From the NCBI RefSeq assembly GCF_050624435.1, contig NC_134547.1:32684419-32748418 (forward strand): a stretch of 64,000 bases of DNA. The letters are read 5' to 3'. How positions within the stretch are numbered: the first letter of the stretch is position 1; the number at the start of each line of letters is the position of its first letter. Positions 23,601 to 34,678 of the stretch are shown piece after piece. This DNA comes from Tenrec ecaudatus (lineage: Eukaryota; Chordata; Mammalia; Afrosoricida; Tenrecidae). The position numbers and the translations under genes are program-made. The notes under the pieces were generated by a model, which made no database searches, was not told where the DNA came from, and worked only from the letters and a program-made list of their open reading frames with translations.

Positions 23601-24420
23601 GAAATGAATAATAATTTATAATCAGTGACTGGCAGCTTTCTGTCAGGGCCTCTGCTCACCACTGCTACCTACTGGTGTGCCACATGAGCCAGCAAGGAAA
23701 GCCACCCCCAGCCAGGATATTTGGGGATAATTTTCTCCTGGCTCCCTCCACGGGGTTCTGAGCATACAGTTCAACGGCTGCTCAGTCAACAAGACAAAAC
23801 TGGAAAGTGCATGTGTACAACGGCAGCTGACCATCTGATGGTGGCTGGCCACCTCCGTTAAAAGGGATTCCACATGGTGACATGACCACAGCCAAAGAGG
23901 AGGCACTTAACAAGGTTCACAGACGCTAAGTAACAGCATATATCTTAATGACCCTACATGCACGACCCACTAGCTATTTAATAGCAGAGAATTTGATACT
24001 AAGCAAACCTGCTATAAATAAAATCCTATCTGGTAGTTTTGATCAATTAAACTACATAATTAACAAAGATGGTCCATTTATCTTAGGTTGTCTAATTTGC
24101 AGTACAGTGTTAAAGTACCTCTACTGGAAGACTAGTTTGTTTAGAAATTAGAGCATTCATGGTGATTTACTGGATTTGATTTAAAAGACACAGCAGGAGT
24201 TGGCAAAATTCACATATCATGGGGTTAATGTGGGTTAGAATGTAGCTATTTGTAATACAAAAATATTGCATTCCAAATACACACATCTGATTTCTTTCTT
24301 GTAATCCTAGTTCATCTTCTTGCAGAAGTTGTTACGTTGCTAAAACGAACAGTGCAAGCAGCTGCGATTCACCACTCTTCGGACAGAGATCTGCCATTTT
24401 AGATTTCCAAAGCTAAAAAA
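20640..24420. promoter_or_regulatory. Repeat-free block, candidate regulatory DNA
   Basis: Nearly 3.8 kb contains no SINE, LINE or LTR, although the surrounding 20 kb has one about every 600 bp. The only simple repeat is (AC)13 at 21661-21686. AT-rich subregions at 21480-21640, 22860-23060 and 23950-24270 hold words such as gatcaattaaactacataat near 24040. Absence of insertions suggests constraint but is only indirect evidence. Confidence 0.35.
21661..21686. repeat. (AC)13 microsatellite
   Basis: An uninterrupted AC dinucleotide run. Confidence 0.95.
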
Positions 24421-25344
24421 TGCTGCCTGGGTAATGAGTCAAGCACTGCTTACTGAAACGGCATCATGTTACTGATGAGCTTTCACGGCCCCATCCACGG
24501 GGATGAGTGCTTCCACGGCAGCCAACAAGTTCGCCTTTGCAGCTGCTGCCCACCAGGCTCCAGGCTCATTAGTCCGGCCAGGAGTACATTTCAAAGTTGA
24601 GAGTCCTTCTAGCTGAGGACAAGACAGGAGGAGGAGGAGGCCAAGCCACCCCGAAGACTGCTGAGATGAAGACAGAGGGTGTGCAGGGCGAGCTCAGCTC
24701 TCCCCTGGTGCAGCGGAGCCCACAGGAGGCCTGTGATTGACCTTCTCAATGGGATGTCAGATAGTAAGTAAGCATCATGAAACGGCCCATCCTGAAGCAC
24801 ACAGCTAGAAATCCCCCCCAAATGCTTCAGTTTTAAAATCAGTCTACTAGTGATCAAAGATTAGAGGAGAGTCCATCCCCTTAGCTCCTGGTACAGTTCT
24901 TGAATGCTCCTCATTAGAGATACAAAATTTCCAGAGAATTTTTCTGGACTCCTCCAAGCCTAAGTCTAACACTGACACAGCTTTCCTTAGCGTTACCTGC
25001 ATCAAAGGCCCCGCTCACAATCACCCCTGGAGTGTCCACCACCACACATGGCACATGTAGATCCATCTGTGCAGGAAGGAACCAGAATGCAGATCCAGAG
25101 TCCAACCAGTCCTCAACGACGCCCAGCCCCTAGGAGGCAGTCAGCCACGTTGGGTTAGCAGATTCAAGGTAGGAGCAAGTATTCTCAAACTTCACTTTTC
25201 TGATAGCTACATCTCAAGTAGCTCCACTTCCCTGCACCCATCCCCAGCCCCTCCGACCCAAGAGCTCACTTACTAGAAAATAAAATAGAGCTTTGCAGTG
25301 ACAGGGGAGTGTACTTAGGGTGCGTCTCTTCGTCTCAGACTATT
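24421..25344. other. Single-copy stretch, nothing recognised
   Basis: Short frames occur on both strands, without domain or splice context. Confidence 0.3.
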
Positions 25345-25545
25345 AAAAACAAACAAAAACAGCATCAAGTCGATGCTGACTCGTAGCAACCCTATAAGAC
25401 AAGGTAGAACTGCCCCAGTGAGTTTCCAAGACTGTAACTGTTTACAGGAGTGGAAAGCCTTGTCTTTCTCCAGAAGAGTGAATGGTGCTTTCAAACTGCT
25501 GCCCTTGAAGATTGTCTCTCAATGCAGAACCACTAAGCCTAACCG
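25345..25545 (-). mobile_element. AfroSINE copy
   Basis: The antisense tail is catcaagtcgatgctgactc. The middle is agactgtaactgtttacagg and agtggaaagccttgtctttc. The head side is lost near 25545. Confidence 0.75.
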
Positions 25546-26301
25546 AAACCAGAAATGTTGTTGTCATCATTCTCACTGGCATCAGCCGCCGTGCAAACAG
25601 GATTCACCCCCCAGGTGACTGCTGACATCCCATTCTTCTCTAGCTTAGCTTTCACCACCTCCAAGATATACTGGCAAAGAATGCTCAGATTGTAAGACAA
25701 GGTTTTTCAGTCTTGAAAAATACATGCTCATTGATCAACTGACTCGCTCTTCTGATTTGAACAAATCATGAATAAAATCCCTCTCTGTGTAGGTACTCAT
25801 TTTATTAACCCTGTCCCCTAAACCAGGACCTTTCCATCCTATAAATTCTATTGATCCCTGATCCTACCTTGAAGTCGCTCCTCTGTCAAGGTGCTGTGGC
25901 CAGTGCCCTCGGCCCCCAGGGGGCCTTGGGTTCCACCTGTAACTCTCCGTGCACAGCTTCAGCACTCTGGTTTCCTCCTTTGACCTACTGTATATCCTTG
26001 ACCTACCTTCCCAAGTAAATGAGATGAACCACTCCAGGGCAATGTATTAGCCTCTGTAGGGCTCGGCACACGTGCTTTACACATGGAAGCTGCTCAAGAA
26101 TGTTACACACAACTGTCTTCTTTCCCCCTACAAAGCATCTAAAAATAACAAGTTTCTTCTCAAACATCAAGCCAAGCTCACAAGAAAGAAAGGGAAATCA
26201 CCAGTGGTAAAAAGACAAGACAAAAGCTACAAGCCACTGGCATCAGCTAGAGCTGACCTGGCAAGCTACAAGAAACAGGAGGCTCAATTAAGGAGTGAGT
26301 A
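25546..26301. other. Unassigned stretch before an AfroSINE cluster
   Basis: No repeat or gene recognised. A short frame at 26072-26302 is lysine-rich by composition only. Confidence 0.3.
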
Positions 26302-26505
26302 GCGCTCTGGTGGTGTAGTGGTTATGTGTTGGGTTGTAACAGCAAGGTCAGCGGTTCAAAACCACCAGCTACTCTACTAGAGAAAGATGAGGTTTTCTAT
26401 TCCTGTAAAGAGTTCCAGTATTGCAAACGCACAGGGGGCAGTTGTACCCTGTCCCTTTAGGGTCACTGCGAGTGGGAAGTAACTCGATGGCAGTGAGTGA
26501 CGTTA
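26302..26505 (+). mobile_element. AfroSINE copy, well preserved
   Basis: It has the head agcgctctggtggtgtagtg, the B box agcggttcaaaaccaccag, the middle ctattcctgtaaagagttcc and the tail gtaactcgatggcagtgagt. Confidence 0.85.
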
Positions 26506-27025
26506 TTGGAAGGCCACACAGACAGGACATGTGAAGAGCTGCAGCCAGAACAGAAAGACTAGAATTTTTCCCACCATCAAAGAGAAACAGCAAGGAAACG
26601 TGAATTTCTTAACTGTCTGAGCTGAGGAAAGAAGGAAGGACAGGAGGGATGAAGGAAGGAAGGTGGAGAAGGTAGAAGTGGCACCTTCCCTTGGAATGGG
26701 CACCCACAGGCGAGCCTGCCCATGGGCTTCAATCAGAGGAAGTACAAGACCTAACATCAAGGAAGTCCAACGAGGGGCTCTCCGCAATGAACTCAACGTA
26801 GTTTTTCCAAGGAATTTTTATTCTAGTTGTCAGGAGGAACTGCAATCGGTCTTGCCCTCCCCTGGCAAACAAGTGAAAAACAGGACAGAACATCTGAAGC
26901 GAGTATTTGGGGACTCTGGGCTGGCAGGTGGTACAAGACTGGGATCCCTGAGCGAAAAGAAACAAAGGAGCGAGTCCTCTGACTGCCGGGCTCTCTCGGG
27001 AGAAATTGCCGGGACCACCTCAATC
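26506..27025. other. Unassigned stretch with GGAA tract
   Basis: A purine tract (GGAA and GGA) occurs at 26627-26670. Nothing else was recognised. Confidence 0.3.
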
Positions 27026-27027
27026 CA

Positions 27028-27150
27028 AGCCCACTGCCATCAGTCATGCTGACTCACAGCAAACCCATGTGGGTTTCCAAGATTGCAATTGTTTACGGAG
27101 TAGAAAGCCCTGTCTCTCTCCCTCAGAGCTGCACTACCACAGAGAGTAGA
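27028..27150 (-). mobile_element. AfroSINE 3' half
   Basis: It contains ctgccatcagtcatgctgac and aagattgcaattgtttacgg. It is truncated before the tRNA-like head. Confidence 0.65.
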
Positions 27151-27311
27151 AATTCACATAAACCGGAACCAGTCTTGTTGAGTCGAGAAGGCAGAGAATG
27201 GAAAGTGGCGAGGATGAAAGGACTGGCTTTAGCAAGGCAGAGGGATTCCCTGGACTCAAGTATAACCAGTATTCAACAGGTGAAATTCCATGAACCTCAG
27301 GCAAGCACTTA

Positions 27312-27515
27312 ATGGTGGCCTGGTAGTGTAGTGGTTACATATTGGGCTGCAATCCCAGAGGTCAGCAGTTCGAAATCGTCATCCACTCTGGGGGAGAAAC
27401 ACAGGGTGTTTTACTCCCGTAAATGCATCGTCTCAGGCACTCACAGGGGCAGTTCTACCCTGCCCCAAGGGTCACTCTGAGTCAGCATTGACTTGAGGTC
27501 AGTAAGTTTCGTTGT
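27312..27515 (+). mobile_element. AfroSINE copy, well preserved
   Basis: It has the head tggcctggtagtgtagtggt, the B box cagcagttcgaaatcgtcat and the tail gtcactctgagtcagcattg. Confidence 0.85.
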
Positions 27516-27544
27516 TTTGTTTCCCCTCAAGGGTGAAAGCAACT

Positions 27545-28190
27545 CTGGCCACAGAGTGTTGGGGTGCTAACCACAAGGTGAGCAGTTTGGAACCACCAGC
27601 TACTCCACTGAAGAAAGATGAGGTTTTGTTAGGTAGTTTGGCCTTAGGGACTGGAGCGTCCATTCCTCATGCCCAGAGGTCCGCACTACCGATCCATGAA
27701 GGAGTGGTACACGCACATGCTCAGAGGCTCAGGCTTCCGGCCAGGAAGGGGAGGTACACCTGGGTGGGCGCTGCACCTGGATTGGCCCACCCAGGCCAGG
27801 TATATTTAATTCAGCCAATGGGGTCGACCAGGGTCAACCACCACGCCTCCCGTGGAATAACTGAAAGAGGCCGGATCCCGGAGCCGACTGTTTGACTTTC
27901 CAAACAGCTTCTAGGGAGGCTGCACAGGGTGAGGGGCCCTGCGGGTGCCTGTGTAAACCTGAAACTTCTTCTAACGCTCATAAAACTCACTTGGATCACA
28001 AGCCGGGCTTCAGCGTGAATTCTTTCTCGTGGGGAGCCAAGGACTGAGGTCTTTCTCTGCTCTGAGAGATCTAGCAGCTCTGTGCTCCTATTCAGGTTTA
28101 CAGCCTCGGAAATTCACAAGGCTGGTTCTACTCTGTCCTACAGGGTGGCTAAGAGTCAGGATGAACTCGATGGCAGTGGGTTTGGGCAGA
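27545..28190 (+). mobile_element. AfroSINE copy split by an LTR
   Basis: The first half, 27545-27632, ends at gaagaaagatgaggttttg. The second half, 28090-28190, resumes with tcaggtttacagcctcgga and ends with gaactcgatggcagtgggtt. The two halves join into a normal AfroSINE when 27633-28088 is removed. Confidence 0.75.
27633..28088 (+). mobile_element. Solo LTR (ERV1-like) inside an AfroSINE
   Basis: About 455 bp with LTR organisation: an inverted CCAAT box (gattggccc, ~27780), a TATA-like tatatttaat at 27801-27810, a cataaa poly(A)-like signal at 27979-27984, and a U5-like tgaattctttctcgtgggga near 28017. No internal viral gene accompanies it. The class assignment is tentative, and the ends are not fixed because I find no clear 4-6 bp target duplication. 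Confidence 0.55.
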
Positions 28191-28887
28191 TTTGCCCAAC
28201 TTAAAATGTCCCCAAGTTGGGCTTTCCTTCCCTCCTCTTGAGTGTGGCATCAACTCAATGACTTGCTGTCAGTGAACAGAAGAAGAAATAGTAACTGCAT
28301 AGAGAAACCAACCAAACACTGCCTTAACAAAGTGATCAAGGTTTACACCATAAATGTTAAGTCCTGATAGGAGGTGGAGACAAAATGACCTTACTCTCTA
28401 TGAAACTCTTACCCAAACTCATAATTCTACTCCAGAGGTTCCCAAAGTGGGTGATCCCACAACATGGAGGATGCTGGAACAATCCAGGGGAGTTTCAAAA
28501 GCGGATGATCTATGCTTTATTCTGCATGATAGGCTATAGGACAAACACTTTCAACTGCCGGGAAGAGGGAGGGGACACTGGGTAATTTCTTTCTGAAAAG
28601 GTAAAGTAAGTTTGGGAATCTACATTCTAGACAAATCACTGGACAAAACGAAACTGAGGGAGTTTCTGTAAAATACCAGTCTTTAATACTCTTCAAAAGT
28701 ATCAAGGTCACGAAAAACCAGAACTGAGAAGTTGTCCCACATAGGATGAGACTAGATGTGATAACTGGACACAGTATGGTACTATAGAAGAATGTTGGAG
28801 CAGAAGGGCACTTTTTAAAAGTTTATTGTTAATAGTATCATACCATAATAATTTCTTAGTTTTGACTAACATCCGTTGGTTATCTTG
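28191..28887. other. Unassigned stretch
   Basis: No repeat or exon recognised. Confidence 0.3.
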
Positions 28888-29395
28888 TTGCTAGGTGCCA
28901 TTGAGTCAGCTCCAAAGTACAGCGATCCCATGCAAAACAGAACGAAACTCTGTCTGGTCCTGCACCACCCTCACAATTGTTCCTATGCTTTTGCCCATTG
29001 CTGCAGCCACCATATCATTCCATCTCATTGAGGACATTCTTCTTTGTCGCCACCCCTCCAGTTTACCAAGCATGATGTCCTTCCTTCTACAGGGTCTTGT
29101 CTTTCCTGACAACATGTCTAAAGTATGTAAGTCTCACCGTCCTTGCTTATAAGGAGTACTCTGGCCTTACTTCTTCCAAGACAGATTTGTTTGTCCTTTT
29201 GGCAGTCCATGGTCTTTTCAATATTCTTCACCAGCACTACAATTCAGCACATCAATTCTTGGGTCTTCCTTACTCAATATCCAACTGTCACATGCCTATG
29301 AGGCAACTGAAAATACTATGGCTTGGGGAAGGTACATCTAATTCCGCAGAGTGATATCCTTGCTTTCAACAATCTAAAGAGATCTTGTGCAGAAT
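28888..29395 (-). mobile_element. RTE LINE 3' end
   Basis: On the plus strand it reads gctaggtgccattgagtcag, ccatgcaaaacagaacgaaa, catgatgtccttcc, gacaacatgtctaaagtatg and tcttcaccagcactacaatt. This is the RTE 3' end in antisense, better preserved than the other RTE copies here. Confidence 0.85.
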
Positions 29396-29399
29396 TTAC

Positions 29400-30560
29400 T
29401 GGCCATGTAATATGTCAATATTAGGGAAAACTATAATCAAGCAACTATGAGAACTCTTTGTACTACCTTTGATGTTTTTCTTTAAATATTCCTAATAAAA
29501 TGCTAAATAATAACTCTGATACCTAATAAAAATATTCAAACATGCACACACATGCAAATAAGAAGCAAATTGTGACACATAGCCAGGAGGAAAATCAGTC
29601 CATGGAAACAGATGCAAAAACAAGAGAAATCATACAATTATCAGGGAAGGACTTTAAATAAGTTATTATGGATAAACTTAATGATTTAAAGAAAGACAGT
29701 GTATGAGATGTGGACAAAGTGCCCCTAAAATGTTTTTTTTTCAAATTAACATAATGAAGAGAGAAATAAAAAATATTTCCAACTAACCAAATAGGAATTC
29801 CAGAGTTTTTAAATAAGCTAAAACAAAATAAGCATACAAAAAAACCCCACAAATGTAAAATGTCTGAAATAAAAATTTGTACTAAATAAGATTAATTTCA
29901 AATTAGATATTGTAGATTAATTATTTTTTAAACAGTACTTGAAGACCTTGAGAAAAAAGCTATCCAAAATGAAGAAGAGGAAATGGGCAGATCAAAATGA
30001 ACAGCGCCCTGGTGACTTTATGGGGCAATGGAACCTAATATCAACATAATTTGGTGTCCCAGAAAGAGGAGAGGGGGAAGTGAAGCCAAACGATATTTCA
30101 ATAACTAGTGGTCAAATTATTTACCAATTTGATTTAGGTGGGGGTGGGATTCCTCTAAATCCACAGATCCAAGAAACTCAACAACCCCCAAATGAACTAA
30201 CATGGAGAAAGCACATCCTAATTAAATTGCTGGAGAAAAATGAAGACACACTACAAGTAATGGAACATGGGTAAGACGGTAGACTTCAAGTCAAACCATA
30301 AAGTGCATAAGACAATGAACAAAAACAACACCCTGAAAATGCGAACAAGAAAAAAAAATTGACCAACCTAGAACTCTATGTCCACAAAAATGTCTTTCAA
30401 AAGCAAAACAATTCCTTTTTAGACAAACACAAACAAGCAAAACTTAGCCCAGCACACCAGCACCCAAAGAACTGCTACAGAAGTTCTACTGACTGGGGAA
30501 CGACTCTGATAGAAACGTGACGTTCCACGAAGTAGTGAGGAGTGTGAGAAATAGCCAACA
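29400..30560 (+). mobile_element. Old L1 fragments: 3' terminus then ORF1 region
   Basis: Positions 29405-29510 carry gagaactctttgtactacct, the 3' terminal block of old mammalian L1s. Positions 29560-30560 resemble an L1 ORF1 region (gaagaggaaatgggc, ttggtgtcccagaaagagga). All frames are broken. Confidence 0.5.
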
Positions 30561-31454
30561 TGAGGGTAAACATTTAAGTTTTTTTTTTTTCACTCATTTG
30601 CAACTTTCTTTACAAGATAGTTGAGAGGAATATCAAAGAGAGGAGCTTTGCCAATATACTCCCTCAAATTCAGGTTGGGCCATTTGGGGACTTTAAAATT
30701 GACTAAAAGTTTATTACAAATTGGGAAATGGTTATTCAAGAAAACTTTTGAGCCTTGGCTAAGCATGGTTTGATTCTGCGGCATTTAAGTCACTCTCCCC
30801 AACCTCAGCTCCTCCATAGTGGAAGTTCTAAAAGGTCAGAACAATTTATGCTGGAGGAGACTAACTGGATTTGAGCAGCCTGGAAAACCACAATGCCCAG
30901 GAGCTTTGTGGGAAATAACAGAAATCCATAGTGGCTAACAGTGGGAAAGGTTCACAGTTCTTCTGAGGCGGCTACTGGCTCATCCTAGTTCAAACAAGCA
31001 CCAGACCGTAGACAGACTGGAAATCTGCTGAGAGGGAGCCATCACCATCGGCCTTGATAAGCTCACACTGTGCAGGGGGAGCTGTGTGAGGCTGTGCTTA
31101 CACTGAAGGGAAATGTTAGCCAGCGCTAGCAATCTAAGCATCTCTACACACACACAAAGGAGTCACAGGAAAGTATGCACTAAGGAAGAGAAGGAAATAT
31201 GGCTCAACGACAGGGGGGAAGGAAGGAAAGACCATGAAGAGCATGGATGTAAACGCGCTCTAAAAGCCACGCAGACCCACTGACAAGCAGTCTTAGTGTC
31301 CCAGTATGTCTGAGATACAATCTCTGACCAAACAAAGGCTGGCCGTTACGGCACATCGATCCTTGAGTCACCCCTAAAAAGCCAAGGGTAAAACTAAAAT
31401 CAAGATAAAAATAAATAAAACTTAGCTGAGACATGAGAAGTCACATACTATAGG
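30561..31454. other. Unassigned stretch, possibly old L1 5' region
   Basis: A T-run at 30581-30592 is followed by sequence I cannot assign. Its place before an L1 ORF1-like piece makes an L1 5' UTR possible. Confidence 0.25.
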
Positions 31455-31525
31455 TGAAAACAAAAAAACAAAAACCTCACTGCCATCAAGTCCATGCCGA
31501 CTCATAGACTTCACAAAATTAGTCG
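31455..31525 (-). mobile_element. AfroSINE 3' fragment
   Basis: An A-rich stretch is followed by tgccatcaagtccatgccga. Only the SINE tail remains. Confidence 0.6.
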
Positions 31526-31995
31526 AGGCAAGTCACTAAATAAAACACACACACACACACACAGAGACCCAAAAAAGCCAAGATCAGAATCCAGAGTTGT
31601 TGTGATGCAGTACGTAAAAGGTCTAGTTTCTCCACCAAAAGAAATTATGCCGGGCAAAAAAAAATAGGAAAGCATGGCTCAAAGACAGTGGGAGAAGGAG
31701 TCAACAGAAACAGAATCTCAAACATTAGACTTAGCAACAACAACAAAAAAGACTTCAAGACAGTCATTATAAATACATTAAGGAACTAAAGGACACAAAG
31801 TTTAAATAAAGTAGGAGAGCTAATCAAATAGAGAATACAAATAAAGAGACCAATGTTATAAAAAGAACCAAATTCAAATTCTAGAGTTGAAGAGAAAGTA
31901 AGCAATGTGGAGAGTAAAAGGAACAAAAGCATTAAGAATGAGCCGATATCAGAAACCGAACTAGTGTTGGGTCACTGCTAACAACACTAACCCAT
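31526..31995 (+). mobile_element. Old L1 fragment (5'/ORF1 region) with AC repeat
   Basis: (AC)10 lies at 31544-31563. The segment aagacttcaagacagtcatt and the following A-rich sequence match old L1 ORF1 leader sequence in style. Confidence is limited by divergence. Confidence 0.4.
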
Positions 31996-32260
31996 GTGCA
32001 GTGGGAGCTCCACCGCTTGCTGGCCAGTGTGCCATATTGCGATCCTTGCCTGCAGCCATGACACTGGCAGATGTCACCAGAATCCCACCCAGGGTCACGC
32101 CGGGTGAACTGGTTTCAGCAGAGCTTCTGCACTAGGAACAGACTACCAAGAAGTCAGCCGTCAATGTTGAAGGAATTAGCCATGGAGAGTCTTAAGAAGA
32201 GCAGCAGGCAGTTGTCAGATTAATGCCAGAAGAACATCTCATACAGAAGACATTCAAAAT

Positions 32261-32848
32261 ATGACTGAGGAAGAGCTCCGTTCTCAGAGTCGAGCCCAAC
32301 ATAAGGACATGGATAGAACAAAGCCTTTGGATGCTGCATTTGCTGGTGGGGCAGAATGTAAAAATGAAAAGAAACAGCTGCAAGCATTTATTAATAATCG
32401 GAACATGGAATGTATGAAGTATGGATATAGGAAATTGGAAGCAATCGAAAATGAAATGCACTGCATACAGATCAATATTCTAGGCATTAGTGAGCTGAAA
32501 TCGACTGGTGCTGTTCATTTTGAATCAGACAGCTGTATTGAATGCAGGTACGACAAATTCAAGAGGAATGGCATCACACTCATCGTCAAAAAGAACATTC
32601 CAAGATCGATCTTAAAATACAATGCTGTCTGTTATAGGATAATAGCTATCTATATACAAGAAAATCCCATCAATACTACTATTATTCAAATTTATGCACC
32701 AACCGCTAAAGCTAGTGAAGAAATTGATGCATTCTACCAATGTCTTCATCTTGAAATTGCTCAAACAAGTCTAAAAGAGTCCAAATACAACCTTGAGTAC
32801 AGCCCCGCCCCCACCCCAAATGTTGAGGCCATCTCAAAAATAATTTGA
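32261..32848 (+). pseudogene. RTE endonuclease (APE-type) domain remnant
   Basis: An open frame of 195 codons covers the N-terminal APE-like endonuclease of an RTE LINE. In order it shows NRNMECMKYG (usually NWNV..G in RTE), QINILGISELKSTG with the catalytic Glu in SELK, RNGITLIVKK, and IIQIYAPTAKASEEID. The protein would nick target DNA to prime reverse transcription. It is cut off after about residue 195, before the catalytic His/Asp region, and the rest of the pol frame lies 2 kb away past other insertions. It is therefore not functional, though the domain is surprisingly intact. The ATG need not be the native start. Confidence 0.8.
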
Positions 32849-32931
32849 GTCACTGAACACTTATGCCAGAAGACCTAAAGAGCTAAGAGATGACACCAAG
32901 AACATCATGCACGAATAGAGAAAAGGGCCAT

Positions 32932-33199
32932 TGTGGCGGTTAAGTAATTTCACGTCAATTTGATAAATAGAGAGAAGGGGTGGGGTTTAGCCTGTCAATC
33001 AGGTCGCAGCTTGATGACCTCATTAGGAGGCATAACGAAGAAAAATAGCTCACTGGAGGCCAGACACACACTCTCTTGCTTCACCTTCCTGTGGATATGC
33101 CAGATGGAGCCATGCGGATGGCAGCCCTGGGGAGGCATATTGAACCCACAGGTCTTTCCTCCCACTGACCTGTGACCTTCCTACATTTGGCATCATCGC
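32932..33199 (+). mobile_element. ERVL/MLT2-like LTR, 5' part
   Basis: It starts tgtggcggttaagtaatttc and continues gtcaatcaggtcgcagcttg, ttcctgtggatatgcca and catttggcatcatcgca. It stops where the mariner begins. It is related to the LTR at 7676 and 63616. Confidence 0.5.
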
Positions 33200-34127
33200 A
33201 TGAGCACCCGACACACACAAAAAATGTATATTTTTTCAACATTATGGATTAATTCGTTTCTTTTTTTAAAAAAAACAACCTATCACCTTTAAAGCACTCT
33301 CTATTACATTTAATACATTTGTCAAATCTGCAATTTCATGCTTGGAAACATTTCTCAAACTCATCAGTTTCAATGGCTGACAGCACCTCCCTCATTTTTT
33401 TCTTCACCTCTCCTACATCATCAGATTGCTGTCCTTCATTCATGGAAACAAAAAGTAGTAGTACAGAGCAAGGTCAGGTGAGTAAGGTGCATTGGGCAAG
33501 GGAGGCATGATCTTTTTTGCCAAAACCTGGTAAACTGAGATGACTGTGAGAGCAGGTGCATTGTCGTGGTGGCAAAACCAGTCCCTTATCTGCCACAAAT
33601 CAGGCCTTTTTTATGTCAAACACTATTAGGCAATCTTTTTAGAACATGTAAATAGAAAGCTTGATTAACAGCATGATCTGGTGGAAAGAACTCCAAATGG
33701 ACAATGAGTCGACATTTGCATCTCTTCCGGGAGTTGATGGACATTCAGAATGAGGTTTGTCATCAGTCGACAATGCACCTCTTTTGAAATGAGAAAACCA
33801 CTTGTACACTTGAGTTTTCCCCATAGTTCTGTCTGTGTGAGCTGTGTTCAACATCACAACAATTTATGTGGCATTCTTCCCAAGCAGGAAACAAAATTTC
33901 ACAGCTACATGCTATTCTCTTAAATCGACCATAAAAAAAAAACGCAACATTCAAGAGAAAGTGCTTTTACGAAAAAATTCACTGTGACCAGAGAGAGCCT
34001 TACTAGATGATGCCACTGAGTACACTAACTCAGAGGGAGTTGCTGGATGCTCACCCAGTGGAGAAATATGTCCTAGGAAAGCTTCGCTACATCCAGTGCA
34101 ATCCCGATTTCTGGGGACACCCCTTTG
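33200..34127 (-). mobile_element. mariner DNA transposon, internally deleted, copy 1
   Basis: The right end reads ctggggacacccctttg then TA, a mariner-type terminal inverted repeat; the left end is degraded. The minus strand encodes the transposase N-terminal helix-turn-helix part (MGKTQVYKWFSHFKRG at about 33766-33813). After a deletion it encodes the C-terminal part with a HHDNAP-like catalytic region. The segment with the first catalytic Asp is missing, and stops are present. About 0.93 kb against about 1.28 kb for an intact mariner. Confidence 0.8.
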
Positions 34128-34130
34128 TAT

Positions 34131-34678
34131 ATGAGTGAGAAAGAGTGAGGCAGAGCTCAAAATCAAGAATTTTTATCAAGGAAATTGCTCACGCATTTGT
34201 AGAAGTGGATACGTTTGATCTGGTTCAAGTCTGTGGGTCAGATATGAAGCTAGAGTTTTTTTCTGACTCATGTAGCCACCAGGGCCAAAGAATCAGGAAG
34301 ATGAAAGATAATCAGGAAGCCGGAAGACTACAGGCTTGTGGAGGCAGATGAATCCGGGGTCAGTCAGCAAGTTAAGCCTCAAACTGCACAGCAGGATGAA
34401 TCTAAGATCTGCAGGTAGTATAGCAGGCCACTGATAGCTCCCAGGGGTGGCAGGTCAATGAGCCAGGTGCAGGATCCAGACCAGCAAGAGGTGAAGCTCT
34501 CCATAACAAGCAGATACCAGGGCTATGACCTGAGTAACTGTGTCATCACTCACAGCAGATCCCACCCATCAAGGTGAAATTCTTTATCTGATGGTAGGCC
34601 ACATTATGGCGAGGCCTCAACTGCCAATCCACTGAGAATCCTGGCCTAGCCAAGTTGACACAAAGCCTAGCCACCACA
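34131..34678 (-). mobile_element. Second ERVL/MLT2-like LTR, antisense
   Basis: Read on the minus strand it starts tgtggtggctaggctttgtg then tcaacttggctaggccagg, the canonical MLT2-type 5' end. It continues through ctggtatctgcttgttatgg and ends by the mariner at 34131. It is clearly a different subfamily from the LTR at 32932. Confidence 0.65.

Noticed and set aside
20640..24420. Hidden protein-coding gene in the repeat-free block
   Set aside because: Frames are all short (about 100 codons or fewer), fall on both strands alike and have no domain; regulatory DNA fits better.
26302..26375. tRNA gene from A- and B-box-like sequences
   Set aside because: The tRNA-like part is the head of an AfroSINE; it cannot fold into a full cloverleaf and is followed by the SINE body.
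27633..28088. CpG-island promoter of an unknown gene
   Set aside because: The promoter-like elements sit within an LTR that splits an AfroSINE; no exon follows.
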